Source: Echinometra lucunter (Eukaryota > Echinodermata > Echinoidea > Camarodonta > Echinometridae). From it: a DNA stretch of 64,000 nucleotides. Positions 55,870 to 64,000 of the stretch are shown piece after piece. The stretch covers positions 1 to 64,000 of the forward strand of contig CM057160.1 in assembly GCA_029962745.1 (NCBI GenBank), written 5' to 3'. A program made the position numbers and the translations under genes. Position 1 is the first letter of the stretch. Each line of letters begins with the position of its first letter. The notes under the pieces are model-generated. The model ran no database searches and was not told the origin of the DNA. It was given only the letters and a program-made list of their open reading frames with translations.

Positions 55870-56008
55870 GGGGAGCGTTTCATGAAGAGTTTTGTCGGTG
55901 AAAATCATCGAGAAATGTTATAAGCTACTGAAAATCCTCGCATCTGATTGGCTGAAAGCAAATTAGTCAGTGAAAATCACCGACAAAACTCTTCATGAAA
56001 CGCTCCCC
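55870..56008. mobile_element. 139-bp MITE with 32-bp inverted repeats
   Basis: Arms 55870-55901 and 55977-56008 (start GGGGAGCGTTTCATGAAGAG) are essentially perfect reverse complements. The interior contains 'catctgattggctgaaagcaaat'. It is inserted in the 55.6-59.3 kb repeat. Confidence 0.85.
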
Positions 56009-56039
56009 TTGACTTATGGTTTAAAGTTACCAAATCCAG

Positions 56040-59000
56040 GAGACACTTTCAAGTAAATTTTAACATTTGACCTCAGTTTTGACGTTTGATCTGCATATGA
56101 TTGTGATCTTTGGTCCCCAATTCCTCACCTAGTTTTATCAGTCAGAGCAAATCAGAATCAAAATCGGCCAAGAAATGACAGAGAAGAAGCAAATTAATCA
56201 TTTTGAGCACATCTGACATTAGTTGAAGGGTTGTTTTTCTGCAAAAAGGCGTCGGCTCCATCGCGAAGATGTGCCCGTACACCAAATTGTCCTATTGAAA
56301 TGCCCGGTCTCTAACCTCTCAAGCCATCCTCCATGCAACCAGCTGCAAGCAAATAATCCTGTTTTAGTACTTATGATGAGAGATGATGGGAAAGAATTTA
56401 TGAAAATCGTTATGAAATAAAACAAAGTTTCTCTTCTTTTTTTTTCTTAATGAAAAATTCTAAAAACTTGCAGCATGCATCGGGCTGCATGCTGGTAGTA
56501 AGCATTTGAGGTGGGCCTCCATGAAGGTTTGAGGCGGGCCCCCAAAAGTGTTTACCCACCCCCCCCCCCCCCCCCCCCCCCAAGCTGGGACCCTTCCGGC
56601 GCGCCGGAATGGGCTGACGGTTTAAAAGTAACCAACTCCACTTAACACTTGCAGGTAAATTTTAACATTTGACCTCATTTGACCTTTGACCTGCATATGT
56701 GTGTTTTGGCTCACAAGCCCTCCCCTAGCTTCATCTTTCAGAGCAATCAGAATAAAAATCGGCCAAGAAAAGACATAGGTGAAGCAAATTAATCATTTTG
56801 AGCACATTTGACATTATTTTGACCTACATGCGTAACTGTTAACCCCAAATAACATTTAGTTCCATGCAAAGCATCTATCATCCAAGCTAGGATACCACTG
56901 GGCTCATAGGCGTCGGAAGCGGGGGGAGGCAGAGGGGGCAAAATCGATTCTTTTTTTTTTGCCCCCCCCCCCCCATGGGCCGTCCTCGCAAGAAAAAAAA
57001 AAGACAATTCTGGATCATAAGATTGCACTAAAACCATGTAAAATGAGCATATAATGCTCTAAACGCGAACTTTCAGCATTCAAAATCAAAATTTTCCTAC
57101 TCCGTCGCTACGTATATCAATTAGATGCAATGTTTCTCAGTATTTAGAAATTCTTTCTATCATCTATGAAAGCAAGGACAAATGCTTGCTTCATTCGGGC
57201 CTTTCGGGGGATTATTTTTGCCCCCCCCCCTCCCCCCGTGATAATACAATTTGCGGTAATTGCGATCAGCTTTCTACTCAAATCATCTTTGCCTTCCTCT
57301 TTCTTAACTCATAACACATTATTTGGAGAATGATGCGAATGCAAGTTTTTTAGCACGAGAAAATCAAAATTTTCTTCCTTGCAAAGTTGCAAGAATCTAT
57401 TCCCCCCCCCCCCGGTGGGGCTCCCTCGCCAAACAATGATAAATAATTTTGATGTAACATGATGTATAATCATGATATTGAGATTTCCTTTGCTCTAAAA
57501 TACATGGCCTGCACGTTCTATTTCTTCTGCTCGGTCGCTACGCTCCCTCGTAGATTAATAAAAACGCTTCTTATAGACTTCAGCAGCTCTCACAAGACAA
57601 AGATTTAGTGATCTACTTCTATAGCGACATGACCGATATATAACAGTCATGAAGGCTGAGATTGCCCATGCATTTGCAAGTGTTCCAGGAGACAAATACT
57701 TTAACAAGTAAAAAGTCCTATCCTCCCTCCTCCCGCCAGAATATCCTCATAAAAATTATATTGGAATAAGGGCGCCCGTATTTTCTCATATAATTATCGG
57801 CAGTGCTGGAATATGAAATTTTCTGTGCATTTTTACCATCAAAATTGTAGAAATACGTTTAAACGTTTTCCAGAAGGCAAATATTTTCTGTCCTCTCCCT
57901 TCCCGCCAGCAAAATTATACTGGCATAGGCTAAGGGCTCGGCGTATTTCCCCATATTTGGGCAGTGCTGGAATATGAAGTTTCTGTACATTTTCACCACC
58001 AAAATTGTAAAAAAAAAAAAAAAAAGATGGGCGCTCGCTTCGTTTGCGCGGACAGTTGTGAATCTGAAGAAGTGTTTTTCGGGAAGAAGGCGTCGGCCCC
58101 ATCGCCATGATCGCGAAAATGTGCCCGAACGCCAAATTCTCCTATTGAAATGCCCGGTCTCTAACCCCTCACGCCATCCTGCATGCTACCAGCTGCGAAC
58201 AAATAATCCTGTTTTAGTACTAATGATGAGAGATGATGGGAAAGAATTTATGATAATCGTGATCAAATAAAACATTTTTTTTTCCTTAATGAAAAATTCT
58301 ACTGCACTTTTGGAATATAAAGAAATATGTATAAAAGGGGGAGAAATGTGCTTGGGGGGATCGGGCTGCATGTTGGTAGTAAGCATTTGAGGTGGGCTTC
58401 CATGAAGGTTTGAGGCGGGCCCCCAAGAGTGTTCCCTCCCCCCCCCCCCCCCCCCCCCAAGCTGGGACCCTTTCGGCGCGCCTGAATGGGCTGACGGTTT
58501 AAAAGTAACCAACTCCACTTAACACTTTCAGGTAAATTTTAACATTTGACCTCATTTGACCTTTGACCTGCACATGTGTGTTTTGGCTCACAAGCCCTCA
58601 CCTAGCTTCATCTTTCAGAGCAATCAGAATCAAAATCGGCCAAGAAAAGACATAGATGAAGCAAATTAATCATTTTGAGCACATTTAACCTTTTACCAAC
58701 ATACGTGACCTTTGACTTCTTCATAACATCGAGGTCCCTTTACGGTATCTACCATCCAAGTAAGGTTACAAATAGGTTTATGGTTTAAAAGTTACCAACT
58801 CCAGTAGAAACTTGCTTGTAAATTTTAACATTTGACCTCCATTGACCTTTGACCCGCATATGTGATCTTCGGGCCCAAAATTTTATTGAGGTTCCTGTAA
58901 GGTATCTATCATCCAAGTTTGGTAACAAATGGGCTAGTGGTTCAAAAGTTACTAACCCCAGTACAAACTTGCAGAAAAATGTAACATTTGACCTTATTTG

Positions 59001-59100
59001 ACCTTTGACCAACATACATGACCTTTGAACCCCAAATATCACTGATGTCTTTATACATCTACTATCCGCGTTTGGTTACAAACGGGCAAATGGTTGGGAA
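56040..59100. repeat. tandem/segmental repeat with TGACCTTTGACC motifs
   Basis: The unit contains 'aaattttaacatttgacctc', 'tgacctttgacctgcatatg', 'gcaatcagaatcaaaatcgg', 'gaagcaaattaatcattttg' and 'ggtatctatcatccaag'. It repeats in whole or part at about 56040, 56640, 58510, 58790 and 58940. The blocks 56220-56800 and 58060-58700 are paralogous over about 600 bp, including a frame translating as NPVLVLMMRDDGKEFM in both. Poly(C) tracts at 56560-56580 and 58437-58458 occupy the same place in each. It may be the body of an unclassified transposon. Confidence 0.65.
56906..57760. mobile_element. probable poly(C)-type hAT-like element, ends uncertain
   Basis: It starts near 'cataggcgtcggaagcgggg' at about 56905. 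It has four C-runs (56960, 57220, 57401) each followed by 'cgtcctcgc'/'ctccctcgc', and 'ctcggtcgctacgctccctcg' at 57530. No right terminus or target duplication was identified. Confidence 0.45.
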
Positions 59101-60454
59101 GCTATTCAAGTTTCATGTGTATGATAGAGCCCACACAAGAACTATAACAAGGTGGCTGTCTTTGGTCCTGTAAAAGGCGGGAAATCGGGGCAGCAACACC
59201 AAAAGTTAGAGGGGTCCAGATTTGACTATGACAGACCTCTGTACCAAACTTGAACGAAATACGTTGAGAAATAGACCAGTAGAGCGCGCACAAGCAGGCC
59301 CTCAGAAATCAAGCTTTTTGTGTATAAAGGCGGAACAAGTGAGGGCACTACCACCAAAAGTTATGGTCATAGACCAGTAATTATTTTTCCATAGGGCTAT
59401 GTCTTTAAAATGAAACCGAAGGAAATTTATAAAAAATCAGTGCTTGAAATGAGACATTGCATATTTTTTTGCCACTAGTAGCTGAAACATTTTTCTAGAT
59501 CTGCCGAAAATATGAAGGCACATTTTTCTGCTCAGTTTCTTTCAAATGGGGATACAATACGACTATAATAGAATTTCATCTTTTGTGGCCCCCCCCCCCC
59601 CCCCCCAGTGTCAGGTTTTTGAGCAAGAAATTAAGGGCTCTATAACACTATTCTTGGACCCACTAGAGGTCTCTCATAGACCCATTTGAAGCGCCAATAA
59701 ATATTCTTTAAGTAGATATGAATAATGCTATTCTAACATGTAGTATTGATTTTATATGATTTTTTTCTAACCATTTCATCATCTTTGATACGCGGAAAAG
59801 GGAAAGTCCCCTACTGTTTGTAGTCTAATTGCCAGACTGCGTCCTTATAGGCGCCTAGATTTTTTCATGATAACCTCTATACCAAATATGAACAAAAAAT
59901 CCGTCAAGAAACGTGGCCAGTATCGCGCACACAATATTGCGGTGGCGGCGGCGTAACGCCGCTGAATACAAAGTATCCTCCGGCATGTACTGCCGGGGGA
60001 TACAATTAAAAGTACCGTGGCCACCTTAAAGGCGATTGAATGTATTGTAATTCATTTGCCCAGTAAAACTACAACAAACCATGCATGAAGATAGAAAAAT
60101 AACATATGGGATTATCATGAAGATGAACATTTCATTTCGTTGAAATCGTTATTTCACAGAGAAATACATACACGAAGAACAAAGGATGGTTGAAGAAAAG
60201 AGGATATAAAATGGATCCTCTTCCTCATCTTGTGTGATACTGCACAGATCCTCTTGAACGGTTCAAAATGCAAATCACTGTTATCTGGTTAAAGATTCTC
60301 TCCAACTTCGTTTCATTTATTTTCCACATTATGAAAATACATACTATATTTCAAAGTACAGTCAAAATAGTCAAATATTGGGGGACCAATAAAAGCACAA
60401 AAGGCTTGTAGAGAAATAATGATATTTTTCAAGAAAATAATGGAAATTCATCAG
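59101..60454. other. non-coding, part of a diverged repeat
   Basis: A C-run lies at 59590-59606. 'gcggtggcggcggcgtaacgccgctgaatac' then 'tactgccgggggatacaatt' at 59939-60008 looks like a transposon 3' terminus. The remainder is unassigned; 60240-60450 is paralogous to 63340-63440. Confidence 0.4.
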
Positions 60455-60728
60455 TAGAACATATGAAAATTAAAGGCTTGGTAGAGATCAAATTTGCAAA
60501 TGGTAGTTGGAGTAAAATGAATGATTTTATGCGTCTTCCCTTCTATCGTCCTTCTGCCATCAACTTGAATAGTTCGAACTATGCCTGTTTGGAAATCATG
60601 CAACACTTCACTGTAGCCCAATGAAGCCGTTGTAAACCTGCATTACCGTATATCTGACACTTATCAAGCTGTTCATATTACACATGGCAATCTAGTCTTC
60701 ATTATTACCTCGTTTGCCACAGACCATG
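60455..60728 (+). pseudogene. SRCR-like exon relic, copy 35
   Basis: KGLVEIKFANGSWSKMNDF is the clearest example of the first strand. After FYRPS the frame shifts before 'tgccatcaacttgaatag'. 'ctgacacttatcaagctgttcatatt' and 'acctcgtttgccacagaccat' precede GTGAGACG. Confidence 0.7.
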
Positions 60729-60760
60729 TGAGACGTTGAAAAGAAAAGACTTTTATACAA

Positions 60761-60888
60761 ATTATGAAAGCATTAATCCTTTGCCTTAAATTGGAAATCG
60801 CTTTAAGAGAAGGAAAATACAACTTATGAAAGCATTAATCCTTGCCTTAAATTGGAAATCGCTTTAAGAGAAGGGAAATAGTAATAAC
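60761..60888. repeat. 64-bp tandem duplication
   Basis: 'ttatgaaagcattaatcctt' plus 'gccttaaattggaaatcgc' is present twice in succession, just downstream of copy 35. The single-copy form is seen at 48210 and 63745. Confidence 0.8.
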
Positions 60889-61074
60889 AGGTGGACATTA
60901 CCCTCAAAGATTCTTATCCACTCATACAGGTTCTTCTCTTTTTAAATTTTTATCTTAAATCCCAATACAAGACTGCAATTATTTGTTGTGAATCGTGTTT
61001 AATAATCAGGCTTTATAGCTATGAAATGCCCTCAATGAATAGGTGAATATAACTGCCAACAAAGCTTACATGAA

Positions 61075-61236
61075 AGCTGGGTAGAGGTCAAAGTTGTTGA
61101 TAGCAGCTAATTTGTGCTAGATCTGTTTGAATATCAGTGATGGTCAGAATGGTCAAAATGGTGCCTTCAACTCAGAGTTCAGGCCAAGTTCGAGAGCCAT
61201 GGCACCTATTCCAATATGACACAGGTGAGGAGCTGT
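61075..61236 (+). pseudogene. SRCR-like exon relic, copy 36 (3' truncated)
   Basis: It matches copy 23 closely through 'ggtgccttcaactcagagttcaggccaag' and 'aatatgacacaggtgaggagctgttc', then ends abruptly in T-rich unrelated sequence. The second-half cysteines are missing, presumably because of an insertion. Confidence 0.65.
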
Positions 61237-61918
61237 TCTTTTTTTTTTTGTAAAATTTACAGCTTTATTTTCAATGAAAGACTAGTTATTTTGTTATCAA
61301 AATATACTATCGGACCTCTAAAGGTCTATTATTATGATATCTCAAATTCATGTCTGGTTACCTCGCTGCCAATGATTCTCATTTTGGCACGTTCCACAAA
61401 ATGCAAACTGATTCCTTTTAGAAGAATAGTAGTTATCATCGGCATCGGTTAAGATACTTAAATGCTCGCGAGCGAAGCGAGCAAGCGCTTCTTGATTTCC
61501 GGTTTTCATTTACCTTGTTTCTCCCTCTCATTTCATTTTCTTTCTCCTGTCATTTCTCTTTCTTTTTTCCTTTTTTTGAAGCTGTTGAAAGCAGAAAATG
61601 GGGTGCAATTTTTTGTTTTGCTTGCCAGGGGCGGAACTCCTCTGCCTCAGCTGGGGGGGGGGGGGGGGGGGGGGGGGGGCAAACGTGCACCGAGTGCACC
61701 CCTAGCCTACGCCCTTGATATAAAGGCTCCTCATTTATGTCACATTAGACTTAGTGCCATACACCTTAACCTAGAGTTAGTCAATGGATCATGTTTGATG
61801 GATCATTTTTCCAAAATTTTAAAATGCTTCACGTCCCTAAAGACACCTTGGTTCGAGATTACTGTCGTAATTGTTAACATGATAAAAATAACCACACACA
61901 CCCGCACAAACGAGGTAC
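61237..61918. other. inserted sequence of unknown class, poly(G) tract
   Basis: It includes ctcgcgagcgaagcgagcaag at 61463, a 27-base G-run at 61653-61679, and a right end 'gcctacgcccttg' at about 61708-61720 resembling a hAT-type terminus. The 174-residue frame through the G-run is low complexity and not supported. Confidence 0.4.
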
Positions 61919-62177
61919 CATGGCCGTACGCAGCAGGGGGGCAGGGTGAAGGTTGCCCCCCCCCCCCAGAAATTTTGAATACTTGACATTTTTTTTCACT
62001 GAAAATTGTCCAGAAAATCTATCAGAAGTGTGTACCAGGTCCTTCCATTTCAATTTTTAAAATGCAAAAGCGCCCTCATGACCAGCTCGGTCGCTTCGCT
62101 CGCTCGCTTTCATATATTTTAGATGATTTTACGCACTTGGCCCCCCTCCCCGGGAAAAATTTTTGCGTACGGCCATG
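61919..62177. mobile_element. hAT-like MITE, 'CATGGCCGTACGCA' family
   Basis: The ends CATGGCCGTACGCA and TGCGTACGGCCATG are perfect inverted repeats. The interior has a C-run and 'cggtcgcttcgctcgctcgc' at about 62088. The flanking 8-mers (CGAGGTAC and CTCGGTGC) match at only 5 of 8 positions, so the target duplication is doubtful. It shares ends with 4239-4500. Confidence 0.75.
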
Positions 62178-62188
62178 CTCGGTGCTAC

Positions 62189-62189
<1 letters not shown>

Positions 62190-62232
<43 letters not shown>
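62190..62232. repeat. 43-base poly(C) tract
   Basis: Uninterrupted run of C. It is followed by 'acgcacgccactggg', another hAT-type right end without a visible partner. Confidence 0.9.
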
Positions 62233-62424
62233 ATGCGTTGACCCACGGTACGCACGCCACTGGGCCAAGCTATGCAGCAATACCTTATATCATATGAATA
62301 ATAAACATAATAAACATGCATTTCATGTAGAGAAAACTTTACATGTCACCATTTAAGTGGGCTTGTTGACTTGGATAATCTAAGCCTACATCTATATTTA
62401 CAATCAATTGTTACAACAGTATCT

Positions 62425-62590
62425 TGGACCTTGATTACGGTTCGGTTACAGTAGAGGGACATCGATACCGAGCACGATGCGACTTATGTGACGGATTGTC
62501 CTCACTACATCTGGCACTACCGAAGCTGCCGGTTTGAAACAAAGCAACACAATGTTCACTTCTATTTTTCTCACTTGTCACACGAAAGGT
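62425..62590 (+). pseudogene. SRCR-like half-exon relic, copy 37
   Basis: After a TAG in place of EY, it reads RDIDTEHDATYVTDCPHYIW, HYRSCRFETKQHNVHFYF, SHLSHER. The last Cys is Ser. Paralogue of 53905-54070 with an intact GTGAAT-like donor context. Confidence 0.65.
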
Positions 62591-62939
62591 GAATAGATTG
62601 ACTTTTGTGTGCATGGCCAAGACAGTGAATAACGAGGCTTGAAATCGGGAAGCGAGAAGAATGGTTAAGGTAAAAAGAAACATCATGTTGATCATTCCTT
62701 GAAAGGTAGGCTTAGGTGATGTAAATACGTTGCATATTTTTTTTTTGGAGAAGAATTCACATCATTTTTCCTGGGTTTTTTTTACTATCTTCATTCATTA
62801 TCTTTAAAAAAAATTAGATGTCATGTTCAAGTGTAAACAATGTTTTGCTAAAGGGCTTTTTCAAATTTATTGTGAGCCTTTCAAAAGATTGCAGAAGATC
62901 AAAGATGGAGATATCACGATCATTTTGATTACCGATTGA

Positions 62940-63095
62940 GTCGTCATGACTTCAGATGGTTGAAGTAAATAGCTCCACGTCCAATTATAAAACGTCCGTG
63001 AGAAGTGGTCCCCATGACTTCGGCAGCCGAAGTCATGGCTGTGGGTTTCAAACACGGCAGTTCCGAGGGTTGTGTTCACTTTTACTCGAAACTGT
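62940..63095 (+). pseudogene. SRCR-like half-exon relic, copy 38
   Basis: Paralogue of copy 33. 'catgacttcggcagccgaagtcatggctgtggg' contains a short perfect palindrome (CATGACTTCGGC/GCCGAAGTCATG) that replaced the W-x-Y-R-S positions. Confidence 0.55.
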
Positions 63096-63454
63096 AATTC
63101 TGATGAGAAAAAGATGAGTCTATACCAGTAACAAAAAACATCTTTGAATCCCCCCCCCCCAAAAAAAAAGCCAATGGTGGCACTTTCACATTAACTTAAT
63201 GCTCCAATGTTGCAATAAAAAGGAAACAAATTATTAATTCTACTTGTGACAATGTGTGCACTTAAAGATTTGCATAAAAGCCAATGCTTTTATAAAAATT
63301 AAAATGTCCAGCATATTCAATGGACAATATGAATTTGATCGGATGCACTTCCTGATCGTATGATACTGGATTCCTCCTCTTGAATTATTCCAAATGCAAA
63401 ACACCGTTTACAGTTGAAAGACATGTCAGAGGAAGATATAATTAAAGACTTAGG

Positions 63455-63704
63455 AGAGGTCAAATTGCTAATGGTAGTTGGAGTAAAATGAATGATTTTT
63501 TATTTGACTTCGGTTCTATCGTCCTTCTGCCATCAACTTGGATATAGTTCGAACTATGCTTGTTTGGAAATCATGCCACAGTCCACGTCAGCCAAAGGAA
63601 GCTATCGTAAGCCTGCATTTCTGTATATCTGACGCTACCAAAGCTGTTCATCTTACCCATTCCAATCTAGTCTTCAATATTACCTCGCTTGCCACAGACC
63701 AGGT
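63455..63704 (+). pseudogene. SRCR-like exon relic, copy 39
   Basis: 'aggagaggtcaaattgctaatggtagttggagtaaaatg', 'tctgccatcaacttggatatag', 'gacgctaccaaagctgttcatcttac', 'acctcgcttgccacagaccag' before GTGAGACG. Same subtype as copies 22 and 35, with frameshifts after the SWSK strand. Confidence 0.65.
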
Positions 63705-64000
63705 GAGACGTTGACACAGTACTGAAGAGATGCAATTTGAAATTATGAAAGCATCAACCCGCGCCTTGATTTGGAAACCACTTTAAAGAGGGGACTGGAA
63801 AGGAGTCAAAATTGTAACAGAACGACATCATCTTCGAAAATCCTTAACCGTTCGGGTCAACTTGCTCCTTCTCAATTCAATCACTTTATAAATAGCAAAA
63901 TAGGTACTACAAACAGGTTTAACTCTTATTTTCTTTCATCTTAATCACACGACGAAGTTGGAACGTTTTGCTGTTCGTGAATCACGGTAACCAGGTTACA
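63705..64000. other. intron-like flank of copy 39
   Basis: Paralogous to 48168-48440 and 60730-61010 ('attatgaaagcatcaaccc', 'gtgaatcacgg'). No exon is seen. Confidence 0.5.

Noticed and set aside
61462..61986. 174-residue + strand open frame
   Set aside because: It runs through a 27-base G-run and hAT-like ends. It has no recognisable domain and its composition follows the repeats.

Overview
This window looks like intergenic or intronic DNA from a marine deuterostome, most likely an echinoderm such as a sea urchin. The evidence is AT-rich non-coding DNA full of short inverted-repeat transposons, poly(C)/poly(G) tracts and tRNA-derived SINEs, plus isolated exons of extracellular modules (EGF-like, CUB, scavenger-receptor-cysteine-rich-like). 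The species assignment is an inference; amphioxus or a hemichordate cannot be excluded. There is no complete gene, and no long open frame for a reverse transcriptase or transposase.

The unifying theme is a family of about 39 related exon-sized segments, all on the + strand, from about 2.4 kb to 63.7 kb. Each encodes all or part of a roughly 60-85 residue cysteine-containing module. The first half is recognisable by G-x-VEIK...SWSK and CHQLGY. The second half is recognisable by SCPHxIWYxRSC and a last Cys just before a splice donor (G|GTGAG). I call it SRCR-like because of the VEI / W / CxQLGY core and the C-x9-C spacing. It has only four conserved cysteines and lacks the usual SRCR C-terminus. 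Most copies are broken by stops, frameshifts or insertions. A few are fully open (16304-16559, 21346-21572, 45896-46057, 50658-50799, 52346-52487).

The same strand carries one intact but cysteine-free CUB exon (12072-12422, phase 1-1), three decayed EGF-like exons (1-48, about 13900-13996, about 14975-15088), a partial CUB (35315-35551), and a candidate terminal exon with a transmembrane segment and short tail (53521-53684). Together they suggest a large CUB/EGF/SRCR-like type I membrane receptor locus that has expanded by tandem duplication and is mostly decaying.

Layout: 0-11 kb is mostly transposon-derived, with three relic SRCR-like exons. 11-24 kb holds the CUB, EGF and intact SRCR-like exons. 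24-30 kb is mostly composite transposons and simple repeats. 30-48 kb holds scattered relic exons. 48-55 kb is the densest exon cluster, with the terminal exon. 55-60 kb is a diverged repeat with nuclear-receptor DR1-like motifs. 60-64 kb duplicates parts of the 45-55 kb cluster.

Mobile DNA is dominated by non-autonomous inverted-repeat elements. Several have 8-bp target duplications (hAT-like) and, despite different ends, share an internal GCTCGCTTCGCTCGC module. Others have 9-bp, TTA or TTAA target duplications. One inverted-repeat element carries a well-folded tRNA-like sequence with anticodon UCA. One SINE has a head resembling the 7SL/Alu domain.
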